From Altererythrobacter sp. H2 (lineage in GTDB: Bacteria > Pseudomonadota > Alphaproteobacteria > Sphingomonadales > Sphingomonadaceae): a DNA stretch of 64,000 nt. Below, piece after piece: positions 52,233-61,656 of this stretch; positions within the stretch are counted from its first letter, which is position 1, and each line of letters opens with the position of its first letter. The DNA is taken from NCBI RefSeq assembly GCF_035319885.1, contig NZ_CP141285.1:2170001-2234000 (forward strand), given 5' to 3'. The notes beneath the pieces are model-generated. The model was not told the DNA's origin, made no database searches, and saw only the letters and a program-made list of their open reading frames with translations. A program made the position numbers and the translations under genes.

Positions 52233-53993
52233 ATGTCGGCTGGAGAGCAGCGACAGGAAAGATGCGGAGCGGCGCTGCTGGTCGATTGCCTGGCAGCGCA
52301 AGGCGTGGAGTTCGTGTTCGGCTATCCCGGCGGGGCAGTGCTGCCGATCTATGACGAGCTGTTCTCTGATCAGCGCATCCGCCACATCCTCGTCCGGCAC
52401 GAAGCAGGTGCAGCCCATGCCGCCGAAGGCTATGCCCGCTCCACTGGCAAGCCGGGCGTCGTCCTCGTCACCTCCGGCCCGGGCGCAACCAATGCGGTGA
52501 CCGGCATCGCCGACGCCTTCATGGACTCGATCCCGATGGTGGTCATCACCGGCCAGGTACCGACTGCGCTGATCGGGACCGATGCGTTCCAGGAAGCCGA
52601 TACGATCGGAATCACGCGCCACTGCACCAAGCACAACTATCTGGTCAAAGATCCGGACGAACTGCAGTCCGTGATTGAAGAGGCGTTTCGCATCGCCACC
52701 ACCGGCCGCCCCGGCCCGGTGCTGATCGACATTCCCAAGGATGTGCAGATTGCGATGGCCGCATCCGGCCGCGGCAAGGTCGTGCCGGCCACCGCGCGCT
52801 ATCAGCCGCAGATGGCGGGCGCAGAGGCACGCATTGCTGAAGCGATCGAACTGCTCGTCCGTGCGGAGCGGCCAATCCTGTACACTGGTGGCGGCGTGAT
52901 CAATTCCGGCCCGCGCGCCAGCGAGCTGCTGCGCCAGTTGCAGGCGCTGACCGGCGCGCCGGTGACCTCCACCTTGATGGGCCTTGGCGCGTTCCCGGCC
53001 GACCATCCCGACTGGCTCGGGATGCTGGGCATGCACGGGACCTTTGAAGCGAACATGGCGATGAACCGGTGCGACGTTATGCTGTGCGTCGGCGCGCGCT
53101 TCGATGACCGGGTCACTGGAAGGCTCGACGCATTCAGCCCGGATTCGAAGAAGATCCACATCGATATTGACCGGTCTTCGATCAACAAGACGGTGGCGGT
53201 GGACGTGCCGATCGTGGGCGATTGCGCCACGGTGCTGGAACAGCTGATCGCCGCGTGGGGTGGCCGCAAGGCGCAGGACCTGGGCGAATGGAAAGCGCGC
53301 GTCGCAGGATGGCGGGCCCGCGAAAGCCTCGCCTATCCTGACCGCAAAGGCGAATTGATGCCGCAAAGGGCGGTCGAGCGCCTGTTCGCGCTCACCCGCA
53401 CGGCTGATCCGGTCATCACCACCGAAGTCGGCCAGCACCAGATGTGGGCGGCGCAGTATTTCGGCTTCTTCGGCCCCAACCGCTGGCTCACCAGCGGCGG
53501 GCTTGGCACCATGGGCTATGGCCTGCCCGCCGCAATCGGCGCGCAGCTCGGCAATCCGGGGCGGCTGGTGATCGACATTGCGGGTGAAGCGAGCATCCAG
53601 ATGAACATCCAGGAACTCGGCACCGCCAGCCAGTATCGCCTGCCGGTCAAGGTGTTCATCCTCAACAACGAATACATGGGCATGGTCCGCCAATGGCAGG
53701 AACTGACCTATGAGAGCCGTTATTCCAATTCCTACAGCGACAGCCTGCCCGATTTCGTCAAGCTGGCTGAAGCCTACGGCTGGAAGGGCATCCGGATCGA
53801 GGACGAAAGCCAGCTCGATGCCGGAATCGAGGCGATGCTGGCGCACGATGGCCCGGTGATCGTCGATTGCATGGTGTCGAAAAGCGCCAACTGCTTCCCG
53901 ATGATCCCCAGCGGCGCGGCCCACACCGACATGCTGCTCTATGGCGACCATGTCGAAGGGACGATGGACGACGAAGCGAAGGCTTTGGTTTAG
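52233..53993 (+). CDS. ilvB: Acetolactate synthase, large (catalytic) subunit
   Basis: A 586-residue ThDP- and FAD-dependent enzyme that makes acetolactate or acetohydroxybutyrate in valine, leucine and isoleucine synthesis. The catalytic Glu57 is in [27 protein letters not shown], the FAD region [15 protein letters not shown] and the C-terminal [17 protein letters not shown] are typical. The ThDP motif reads G451-E452-A453 with N478-N479 downstream, where the usual form is G-D-G/A; the Mg-binding Asp is replaced by Glu. ATG 52233 has a GTGGAGG site. Confidence 0.95.
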   Translation: MSAGEQRQERCGAALLVDCLAAQGVEFVFGYPGGAVLPIYDELFSDQRIRHILVRHEAGAAHAAEGYARSTGKPGVVLVTSGPGATNAVTGIADAFMDSIPMVVITGQVPTALIGTDAFQEADTIGITRHCTKHNYLVKDPDELQSVIEEAFRIATTGRPGPVLIDIPKDVQIAMAASGRGKVVPATARYQPQMAGAEARIAEAIELLVRAERPILYTGGGVINSGPRASELLRQLQALTGAPVTSTLMGLGAFPADHPDWLGMLGMHGTFEANMAMNRCDVMLCVGARFDDRVTGRLDAFSPDSKKIHIDIDRSSINKTVAVDVPIVGDCATVLEQLIAAWGGRKAQDLGEWKARVAGWRARESLAYPDRKGELMPQRAVERLFALTRTADPVITTEVGQHQMWAAQYFGFFGPNRWLTSGGLGTMGYGLPAAIGAQLGNPGRLVIDIAGEASIQMNIQELGTASQYRLPVKVFILNNEYMGMVRQWQELTYESRYSNSYSDSLPDFVKLAEAYGWKGIRIEDESQLDAGIEAMLAHDGPVIVDCMVSKSANCFPMIPSGAAHTDMLLYGDHVEGTMDDEAKALV

Positions 53994-54006
53994 GGGCTCT
54001 GGTCTA

Positions 54007-54885
54007 ATGAAAATCAAGCAACAGAGTGCCGAGCGCCACGTGCTCGCCATCACGGTCGATAACGAGGCGGGTATCCTGGCCAAGATCGCCGGGCTGTTCA
54101 CCGCGCGCGGCTACAACATCGACAGCCTGACCGTGGCCGACATCTCCGATGACCATGCGGTAAGCCGGATCACCATCGTCACCAACGGGCCGCCGGCGGT
54201 GATCGACCAGATCCAGGCCCAGCTCGAACGACTGGTGCCGGTACACAAGGTGGTGGACCTGACCGAGGAAGGCCCGCACGTCGAGCGCGAGCTTGCGCTG
54301 GTCAAGGTCGCCGGCACGGGAGAGAAGCGGGTCGAGGCGCTGCGGCTGGCAGACATCTTCCGCGCCCGACCGGTCGACACCACCACCGAAAGCTTCATCT
54401 TCGAAATCACCGGACCGCCGGACAAGCTCGACAGCTTCATCGCCCTGATGCGGCAGTTGGGGCTGGTCGAGGTGGGCCGGACCGGGATCGTGGGCATGAT
54501 GCGCGGGGCGCAGGGGGCCGATACTCCCAGGTTCAACTCGCAAAGTCCGATTAGCGAAACGCCAAAGCAACCCGATGAGGTCACTGTCTCACCGTTGGCG
54601 GGGCGAACGCACGGCAGACCCCTCGATGACGTAGGACTACCAGGACAAAGTGATGTCACCGATGCCCTACTCGCCTTTCTTTATCGTCAAAACGACTGGA
54701 TCAAACCAAGTGTGACCTACTCCGCACTGTCAGATCATTTCGGACTAACGTCCGCGGCTCTGTCTGCCGCAATGAATGACGGTCGGAACCATTGGGAAAA
54801 TCGCGTTCAGTGGGCGCGGAAAGAACTTGTTGACCGTGGCTTGCTGGACAACAGCCGTCACGGATTTTGGAAGCTTTTCAAGTAG
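54007..54885 (+). CDS. ilvN: Acetolactate synthase small subunit fused to an Mrr_N-like winged-helix domain
   Basis: Residues 1-171 form a normal regulatory subunit: an ACT domain (HVLAITVDNEAGILAKIAGLFTARGYNIDSLTV) and the C-terminal half ending GIVGMMRGAQG, which should give feedback sensing of valine. Instead of stopping, the frame continues about 120 residues. After a linker (172-215), residues 216-292 resemble the Mrr N-terminal winged-helix domain: FGLTSAALSAAMNDGRNHW, ENRVQWARKELVDRGLL and RHGFWKL. The DNA from about 54520 uses codons such as CTA, CAA, AAA and CCA unlike its neighbours, so it looks transferred. Reading frame and stop at 54885 are intact, nine bases before ilvC. Confidence 0.9.
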   Translation: MKIKQQSAERHVLAITVDNEAGILAKIAGLFTARGYNIDSLTVADISDDHAVSRITIVTNGPPAVIDQIQAQLERLVPVHKVVDLTEEGPHVERELALVKVAGTGEKRVEALRLADIFRARPVDTTTESFIFEITGPPDKLDSFIALMRQLGLVEVGRTGIVGMMRGAQGADTPRFNSQSPISETPKQPDEVTVSPLAGRTHGRPLDDVGLPGQSDVTDALLAFLYRQNDWIKPSVTYSALSDHFGLTSAALSAAMNDGRNHWENRVQWARKELVDRGLLDNSRHGFWKLFK

Positions 54886-55914
<1,029 letters not shown>

Positions 55915-55924
55915 GCTGCATCTG

Positions 55925-55948
55925 GCCTCTCCCCATCCGGGGAGAGGC
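55925..55948. terminator. Bidirectional hairpin between ilvC and the epoxide hydrolase gene
   Basis: A perfect 10-bp stem GCCTCTCCCC / GGGGAGAGGC (55925-55934, 55939-55948) with a 4-base loop lies between two converging genes. There is no clear T-run on either strand, so termination strength is uncertain. Confidence 0.6.
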
Positions 55949-57070
55949 TCATAGCATTTTGCCGAAGCACGCCCGAAGTTCAGCTGCGAACACTTCCGGT
56001 TGCTCCCAAGCGGCGAAGTGCCCGCCCTTGTCGAGGTCGTTCCAGTAGATGAGATTGGGCATCCCCCGCTCCGCCCACGCGCGCGGGGCGGGGATGACTT
56101 CCCGGGGAAACGCGCTCGCCCCGGCAGGAAGCTGCACCACCCCTTCGCCAACCTTGCTGAAGCTCTCCCAGTAAAGCCGCGCTGCCGAGGCGCCGGTGGC
56201 AGGCAGCCAGTAAAGCATCAGGTTGTCGCAGATCTGGTCCTTGGACAGGGCATCGAACGGCGAGCCGTCGTTGTCGGTCCAGGCATGGATTTTCTCGAGG
56301 ATCCAGCCGGCCAGCCCGACCGGTGAATCGACCAGCGAATAGCCGATCGTCTGCGGCCGGGTGCCCTGCTGCTTGGAGTAGCCGGAATCCCATTCCTGAT
56401 AATGACCGAGCCGCTGCAAGGCCGACAGCACGGCCGGGTCATTGCTCTGCATATCTTCCGGGGTCGGGCGGCCAAGCGGCATGTTGACATGGATACCTGC
56501 GCAACCCGCCGGGGCTTGCCGCCCGATCATGGTGGTGACGACCGAGCCCCAGTCCCCGCCTTGCGCCACCCAGCGGTCATACCCAAGCCGCGCCATCAGC
56601 TTGCCCCAGGCAGCGCCGATCTTTTCCACGCCCCATCCGGCCTTTGCCGGCTTTCCGGAAAACCCGTACCCCGGCAGCGACGGTGCGACGACGTGGAACG
56701 CCATGCCTTCTTCAGGCTCGGTCAGCAGCGGGATCGCCTCGAGAAACTCGATCACCGAGCCGGGCCAGCCATGGGTCATCACCAGCGGCACAGCATCCGC
56801 GCGCGGAGAGCGGACGTGGAGGAAGTGAATGTCGAGCCCGTCAATCTCGGTCACATACTGGCCGAATGCGTTGAGCCGCGCCTCGCACGCACGCCAGTCA
56901 TAATGGTTGCGCCAGTGGTCAACCAGTTCACGCAAGGTGGCCAGCGGCGTGCCCTGGCTCCAGTCGTCCACCGGCTCCTTTTCCGGCCAGCGCGCCGTGT
57001 CGAGGCGGCGATGGAGGTCGTTGATCTCCGCTTGCGGAATATCGAGGTAGAAGGGCCGGACCTCGCTCAT
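55949..57070 (-). CDS. Epoxide hydrolase (EHN-type alpha/beta hydrolase)
   Basis: A 373-residue enzyme. The N-terminal EHN domain (VRPFYLDIPQAEINDLHRRLDTARWP) comes first, then the alpha/beta fold with oxyanion HGWPGS, nucleophile Asp in QGGDWGS, and the catalytic His in LDKGGHFAAWEQP. This is the microsomal-type epoxide hydrolase group, opening epoxides with water. Substrate unknown. Its start overlaps the thioesterase stop (ATGA). Confidence 0.92.
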   Translation of the reverse strand: MSEVRPFYLDIPQAEINDLHRRLDTARWPEKEPVDDWSQGTPLATLRELVDHWRNHYDWRACEARLNAFGQYVTEIDGLDIHFLHVRSPRADAVPLVMTHGWPGSVIEFLEAIPLLTEPEEGMAFHVVAPSLPGYGFSGKPAKAGWGVEKIGAAWGKLMARLGYDRWVAQGGDWGSVVTTMIGRQAPAGCAGIHVNMPLGRPTPEDMQSNDPAVLSALQRLGHYQEWDSGYSKQQGTRPQTIGYSLVDSPVGLAGWILEKIHAWTDNDGSPFDALSKDQICDNLMLYWLPATGASAARLYWESFSKVGEGVVQLPAGASAFPREVIPAPRAWAERGMPNLIYWNDLDKGGHFAAWEQPEVFAAELRACFGKML

Positions 57071-57507
57071 GCCTGTTCTCCTGTTGCAGCCTGCGCCGCC
57101 GCCTCAACCTTGCGCCGGTCGGCCAGCATGATCGTGCTGCTGGCCTTGGCGAGAACGGTTCCGTCCGCGCTACGCAGTTCGCCTTCGTAAAAGCAGGTGC
57201 GGCGCCCGTGGCGCACCACCCAACCTTCCGCGATCACCGGGCCTGGGCGGGTCGGGGCAAAGAAGCTGACCTTGAGTTCAAGCGACATCGGGGTCACGTC
57301 AGGGCCGTTCAGCGCAATCGCGGCGTGGGCCATGGCCGCATCAATCCACCCGGTGACGAAGCCGCCCTGCACCACCCCGCCGGAATGGCACATATGTGGC
57401 CCGGCTTTGTACTCGATCACTGCCCGGCCCGCCGGGTCCATGCTGACGATCCGTTCCAACCCCATCGTTTCGTACAAAACGTCTGCTGGCACTGCCGCTT
57501 CGGCCAT
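57067..57507 (-). CDS. PaaI-like hotdog-fold thioesterase
   Basis: A 146-residue hotdog thioesterase. The family segment HSGGVVQGGFVTGWIDAAMAHAA contains the active-site region, and TPMSLELKVSFFAPTRPG is the following strand. Acyl-CoA substrates, often aromatic, are hydrolysed. The ATG at 57507 has AGGGGAGG just upstream, so earlier starts are excluded. It is translationally coupled to the epoxide hydrolase gene by ATGA and diverges from the leuA leader. Confidence 0.88.
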   Translation of the reverse strand: MAEAAVPADVLYETMGLERIVSMDPAGRAVIEYKAGPHMCHSGGVVQGGFVTGWIDAAMAHAAIALNGPDVTPMSLELKVSFFAPTRPGPVIAEGWVVRHGRRTCFYEGELRSADGTVLAKASSTIMLADRRKVEAAAQAATGEQA

Positions 57508-57568
57508 ATTCCTCCCCTTTTGCACCGTATTCGCGCAATTTTCCGAGCGATGCCGCGCGCGGCGGGGC

Positions 57569-57597
57569 TTTACAAGCTGCGATTGTGCCAGCATAGG
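57569..57597 (+). promoter_or_regulatory. Predicted leuA promoter, giving a leaderless leader-peptide transcript
   Basis: A -35 TTTACA (57569-57574) and a -10 CATAGG (57592-57597) have 17-base spacing. The predicted start of transcription, about seven to nine bases later (57604-57606), coincides with the ATG of the leader peptide, as known for the leaderless trpL of Sinorhizobium. Confidence 0.45.
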
Positions 57598-57605
57598 CTT
57601 GAGCC

Positions 57606-57656
57606 ATGATCACCGGTCCGGCCCTGCTTCTGCGACTTACACGCCCTTGGGCGTGA
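57606..57656 (+). CDS. leuL: leuA leader peptide (LeuL)
   Basis: A 16-residue frame, ATG to TGA, reads MITGPALLLRLTRPWA. Four of its residues are Leu in a Leu-Leu-Leu-Arg-Leu run, ending 88 bases before leuA. Such a run is the hallmark of an attenuation leader that senses charged tRNA-Leu. It has no ribosome-binding site, consistent with leaderless initiation at the predicted transcript 5' end. The frame is too short to be supported by coding bias. Confidence 0.65.
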   Translation: MITGPALLLRLTRPWA

Positions 57657-57696
57657 CCTGCGGCGTGGCCTGAGCGGCGCGCCGGTCGCCCAAGGG
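57641..57696 (+). promoter_or_regulatory. Alternative RNA pairings of the leuA leader
   Basis: ACGCCC TT GGGCGT (57641-57654) forms a short hairpin at the end of the leader frame. The same strand CCCTTGGGCG (57644-57653) is fully complementary over 10 bases to CGCCCAAGGG (57687-57696), so a second, mutually exclusive pairing exists. A CGGCGCGCCG palindrome lies in between (57675-57684). No T-run follows, so any termination would need Rho or act on translation. Confidence 0.55.
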
Positions 57697-57743
57697 AACC
57701 GAGCCGCCAATCCTGACCTGACCTGATCCGAAGACCATCACCC

Positions 57744-59423
57744 ATGACCATGCTCAAGCACCCGGCGTCGAAGTACTGCGCCTTTCCGCAAGTGCCGCTG
57801 GAAAACCGCCAGTGGCCTGCCCGCACCATCACCACCCCACCGCGCTGGCTCAGCACCGATCTGCGCGATGGCAACCAGTCGATCATCGATCCGATGGACG
57901 CAGTGAAGAAGAACCGGTTCTTCGACCTGCTGGTGGAAGTGGGGCTCAAGGAGATCGAAGTCGGCTTCCCCAGTGCCGGGGCGACCGAATTCGATTTCAT
58001 CCAGGGGCTGGTCCGCTCTGGCCGTATTCCCGACGATGTTATGGTGCAGGTCCTCACCCAGAGCCGTGAGGATCTGATCCGCACCAGCTTTGCCAGCCTC
58101 GAAGGAGCACGGGCGGCAATCGTTCACCTTTACAATGCTGTAAGCCCGGCCTGGCGCGATATCGTGTTCCGCATGAGCAAGGCCGAGGTGATCGAGATCG
58201 CCCGCACCGGGGCAAAGGTGATGCGCGACGAGGCCGGTAAACGGCCCGGCACGGACTGGCATTTCCAGTACAGCCCGGAAACCTTTTCGACTGCCGAACT
58301 CGACTTCAGCATCGAGGTCTGTGAAGCGGTGATGTCGATTTTGCAGCCCACCCCCGAGCATCCGATCATCCTCAACCTGCCGGCAACGGTGGAGGCGGCA
58401 ACGCCCAACATTTACGCCGACCAGATCGAGTACTTCATCCGCCACTTGCCGAACCGCGAAAGCGCGGTGATTTCGCTCCACACCCACAACGATCGCGGCA
58501 CGGGCGTGGCGGCGGCGGAACTGGGGCTGATGGCCGGCGCAGACCGGGTGGAAGGTTGCCTGTTCGGCAATGGCGAACGGACCGGCAACTGCTGTCTCGT
58601 CACCATGGCTCTCAACATGTACACTCAAGGCGTTGATCCGGGTCTGGATTTCTCCGACATCGACCGGGTGATCGAGACGGTGGAGTATTGCAACCAGATC
58701 CCCGTCCACCAGCGCCACCCCTATGGCGGCGAGCTGGTCTACACCGCCTTTTCAGGCAGCCATCAGGATGCGATCAAGAAGGGCTTCGAGGCTGGCGCCA
58801 CCCAGAACGACGAGATCTGGCGCGTCCCCTACCTGCCGATCGACCCGGCTGACCTTGGCCGCAGCTACGAAGCGGTCATCCGGGTCAACTCCCAATCCGG
58901 CAAGGGCGGGTTTGCCTGGGTGCTGGAGCAGGACCAGGGCCTGAAACTGCCCAAGAAGCTGCAGGCCGATTTTTCGCGCCATGTCCAGCGGGTGGCGGAC
59001 GAACTGGGCCGGGAGCTCAACGCTGCCGACATCTGGGAAACCTTCAAGCGCACCTATCACGTGCAGACCTATCCCAAGCACTTCCAGCTGGTCGAGTACG
59101 AGGAAAGCCGGGCCTCTGACGGCACCCGGGTGTTCGCCGGCAAGATCGAAGTCGAGGGCAAGGCGCAGAGCGTCTCAGGGCGCGGCAACGGCCTGATTTC
59201 ATCGGTTGTCGGCACGATCCGCGAGCACTTCGGGGTCGATCTGGAGGTGCTCGACTACACCGAGCACGCGCTCGGCACAGGCACGGATGCGCGTGCCGCT
59301 GCCTATCTCGAATGCCGTGACGGAGAGGGACGCGCCGTGTGGGGTGTCGGCATTGACGAGGACGTTGCCACCGCCAGCGTTCGTGCGGTGCTGAGCGCGG
59401 CGAACGGAGCAGTTGCCCGGTAG
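57744..59423 (+). CDS. leuA: 2-isopropylmalate synthase
   Basis: A 559-residue LeuA of the longer type seen in fungi, actinobacteria and many alphaproteobacteria. It joins acetyl-CoA and 2-oxoisovalerate in leucine synthesis. The HMGL-like catalytic barrel has RWLSTDLRDGNQSIIDPMD, the HxH metal motif in SLHTHNDRGTGVAAAE, and GCLFGNGERTGNCCLVTMALN. The C-terminal LeuA dimer/allosteric domain (about residues 430-559) follows, so leucine feedback is likely. ATG 57744 or 57750 are both possible. Confidence 0.95.
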   Translation: MTMLKHPASKYCAFPQVPLENRQWPARTITTPPRWLSTDLRDGNQSIIDPMDAVKKNRFFDLLVEVGLKEIEVGFPSAGATEFDFIQGLVRSGRIPDDVMVQVLTQSREDLIRTSFASLEGARAAIVHLYNAVSPAWRDIVFRMSKAEVIEIARTGAKVMRDEAGKRPGTDWHFQYSPETFSTAELDFSIEVCEAVMSILQPTPEHPIILNLPATVEAATPNIYADQIEYFIRHLPNRESAVISLHTHNDRGTGVAAAELGLMAGADRVEGCLFGNGERTGNCCLVTMALNMYTQGVDPGLDFSDIDRVIETVEYCNQIPVHQRHPYGGELVYTAFSGSHQDAIKKGFEAGATQNDEIWRVPYLPIDPADLGRSYEAVIRVNSQSGKGGFAWVLEQDQGLKLPKKLQADFSRHVQRVADELGRELNAADIWETFKRTYHVQTYPKHFQLVEYEESRASDGTRVFAGKIEVEGKAQSVSGRGNGLISSVVGTIREHFGVDLEVLDYTEHALGTGTDARAAAYLECRDGEGRAVWGVGIDEDVATASVRAVLSAANGAVAR

Positions 59424-59437
59424 TGAGGTTGGCCAGC

Positions 59438-59452
59438 GATGGCGGGGCCATC
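59438..59452 (+). terminator. Short hairpin after leuA
   Basis: GATGGC / GCCATC (59438-59443, 59447-59452) pair around a 3-base loop, 14 bases after the leuA stop. There is no T-run, so this is only a weak termination candidate. Confidence 0.3.
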
Positions 59453-59544
59453 TGGTCCTGCAATCGCGGCAACCATTTTCCTTGCCAGAACCGGCCCCTG
59501 TGTGTTCCACCTTCCCGCAACGTCAGTGGGGAGGCTGAATACAG

Positions 59545-60594
59545 ATGACCGAAGAGATCCTCGAACCGCAATTGCCGATCATCGATCCGCACCACCACCT
59601 GTGGGATCTGCGGCCACTGATTCCCCACTTTCCCGAGCCCCGGCACCACTTCATCGCCGCGATTGCTCAGAAGCCCTACTACACGTTCAATGAGCTTCAG
59701 GCTGACGTGACGACCGGCCACAACGTGATCGGCACCGTGTTCATGGAATGCGGCGCGTTCTATAATGCGGATCGCGGCGAAGACCTGAAGGTTACGGGCG
59801 AGGTCGAGTATGTGAACGGCGTCGCCGCACAATCGGCCAGCGGTCTCTATGGCGACTTGCGCGCCTGCGCCGGGATTGTCGGCCATGCGAACCTGCTGCT
59901 GGGGGACCGCGTCGGCCACGTGCTTGAGGCGCTGGAAGCCGCCGGAAACGGTCGCTTCAAAGGTATCCGCCACCAGGGGGCGTGGGATGCCGACCCAGAG
60001 GTGCTCGGCCCGCCGTTCCATGCACCGGGCGAGCTCTACCGTGATGCCACGTTCCGCCAGGGGTTCGCCGAACTCGGCAAGCGCGGGCTCACCTTCGATG
60101 CCTGGGTGCTGGAGCCCCAAATCGGTGACGTGATCGATCTCGCCCGGGCTTTTCCCGACCAGCCGATCTGTCTCGACCACTGCGGCACCCCGCTCAATGT
60201 AGCCTGCTACCACGGCAAGCTGCATGAGCGGTTCGACCTCTGGCGCCATGCCATCCGTGAACTGGCGCAGTGCGAAAACGTGACGGTGAAGCTGGGCGGC
60301 CTGGCCATGGCCTTTTGCGGGATGCCCGAACAGGGCCCGGCCGCCGGGCTTGGCTCGGAAACGCTGGCCGCCATGTGGCGTCCCTATATCGAGACCTGCA
60401 TCGATGCCTTCGGTCCGGAGCGGGCGATGTTCGAAAGCAACTACCCGGTCGATCACTGGGGGGCGAGTTACCCGGTGCTGTGGAACGCCTTCAAGCGCCT
60501 CGCCCACGCCCATTCGGCGGACGAGAAGCGTGCGCTGTTCGCTGGCACGGCGGCACGGTTCTACGGGATCGAAGATATCCTTCCCCCCGCCTAA
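59545..60594 (+). CDS. Amidohydrolase family 2 protein
   Basis: A 349-residue TIM-barrel metal-dependent hydrolase of the Amidohydro_2 (PF04909) type. HHHLWDLRP near the N-terminus supplies two metal ligands (PHHHLWD), ICLDHCGTP the third region, and MFESNYPVDHWGASY the catalytic Asp. Such enzymes include lactonases and decarboxylases of aromatic degradation; the substrate is not known here. The ATG at 59545 follows a GGGGAGG site. It is followed by a nitronate monooxygenase-like gene. Confidence 0.9.
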   Translation: MTEEILEPQLPIIDPHHHLWDLRPLIPHFPEPRHHFIAAIAQKPYYTFNELQADVTTGHNVIGTVFMECGAFYNADRGEDLKVTGEVEYVNGVAAQSASGLYGDLRACAGIVGHANLLLGDRVGHVLEALEAAGNGRFKGIRHQGAWDADPEVLGPPFHAPGELYRDATFRQGFAELGKRGLTFDAWVLEPQIGDVIDLARAFPDQPICLDHCGTPLNVACYHGKLHERFDLWRHAIRELAQCENVTVKLGGLAMAFCGMPEQGPAAGLGSETLAAMWRPYIETCIDAFGPERAMFESNYPVDHWGASYPVLWNAFKRLAHAHSADEKRALFAGTAARFYGIEDILPPA

Positions 60595-60670
60595 CATTTG
60601 TGCCCCCTCGACAGCGGCGCAAGGGCATCATATGCGGCTTGCCGATAACGTAAACGTCAAGGAGACCGCG

Positions 60671-61642
60671 ATGCCCCTCCCCGCCCCGTTCGACCGCCTG
60701 CGCCTCCCGCTGATCGGCAGCCCGCTGTTCATCGTGTCCGGCCCGGAACTGGTGATCGCGCAGTGCAAGGCGGGGATTATCGGCAGCTTCCCGGCCCTGA
60801 ACGCGCGGCCCCAGTCGCAGCTCGATGAGTGGCTCCACCAGATCACCGAAGAACTGGCCCAGCATAATCGCGACAATCCGGATCGCCCTGCGGCTCCGTT
60901 CGCCGTGAACCAGATCATCCACAAGACCAACGACCGCGTGGATGCCGATATGGCGACTTGCGAGAAGTGGCAGGTGCCGATGATCATCACCTCGCTCGGC
61001 GCGCGCGAGGAAATCTTCCAGGCTGTGCGCAAATGGGGCGGGATCACGATGCACGACGTGATCAACAACCGCTTTGCCCGCAAGGCAATCGAGAAGGGTG
61101 CGGACGGGCTTATTCCGGTCGCGGCGGGTGCTGGTGGCCACGCCGGGGCGCAGTCTCCGTTCGCGCTGATGGCAGAAATCCGTGAATGGTTCAGCGGCCT
61201 GGTTGCCCTGTCGGGCTCGATTGCCAACGGTTATTCGATCCTTGCAGCGCAAGCCTTGCGCGCCGACTTTGCCTATGCCGGAAGCGCCTTCATCGCGACG
61301 AAGGAAGCCAACGCTGATGAACGCTACAAGCAGGCGATCGTGGAGAGCAGCGCGGAAGGCATCGTCTACACCAACCTGTTCACCGGAGTGCACGGCAACT
61401 ACCTGCGCAACTCGATCGAGGCAGCAGGGATGGACCCGGACAACCTGCCGGTCAGCGATCCCAGCAAGATGAACTTCGGCAGCGGCGGCAACACCAAGGC
61501 CAAGGCGTGGAAAGACATCTGGGGCTCGGGCCAGGGAATTGGTGCCATCAAGCAGGTCGGCACGGTGGCCGACATGGTCGACCGGTTCGAGCGTGAATAT
61601 CGGGACGGCCTTGCCCAGCTCAAGGCCCGCACCGGCGGCTGA
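60671..61642 (+). CDS. Nitronate monooxygenase-like FMN enzyme
   Basis: A 323-residue TIM-barrel flavoenzyme. The signature is LRLPLIGSPLFIVSGPELVIAQCKAGIIGSFPALNARP, then GADGLIPVAAGAGGHAG with the catalytic His, and ALSGSIANGYSILAAQALRADFAYAGSAFIAT. Proteins of this group oxidise nitronates or act as enoyl reductases. It begins at an ATG with a AAGGAG site, 76 bases after the amidohydrolase gene, so both may be in one unit. Confidence 0.88.
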   Translation: MPLPAPFDRLRLPLIGSPLFIVSGPELVIAQCKAGIIGSFPALNARPQSQLDEWLHQITEELAQHNRDNPDRPAAPFAVNQIIHKTNDRVDADMATCEKWQVPMIITSLGAREEIFQAVRKWGGITMHDVINNRFARKAIEKGADGLIPVAAGAGGHAGAQSPFALMAEIREWFSGLVALSGSIANGYSILAAQALRADFAYAGSAFIATKEANADERYKQAIVESSAEGIVYTNLFTGVHGNYLRNSIEAAGMDPDNLPVSDPSKMNFGSGGNTKAKAWKDIWGSGQGIGAIKQVGTVADMVDRFEREYRDGLAQLKARTGG

Positions 61643-61656
61643 TCAGGCTGCCTCAG

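Noticed and set aside
52143-54101. A 652-codon open frame on the - strand opposite ilvB
   Set aside because: Antisense to ilvB, with His- and Arg-rich composition and no recognisable motif.
54520-54885. The ilvN extension read as a separate downstream gene
   Set aside because: The frame is continuous from ilvN, with no stop, no ribosome-binding site and no start codon with support near 54520. A separate gene would require a frame change not seen here.
55925-55948. Possible attachment site or integration scar downstream of ilvC
   Set aside because: It is a simple hairpin between converging genes; no integrase, no tRNA and no duplicate copy is seen.
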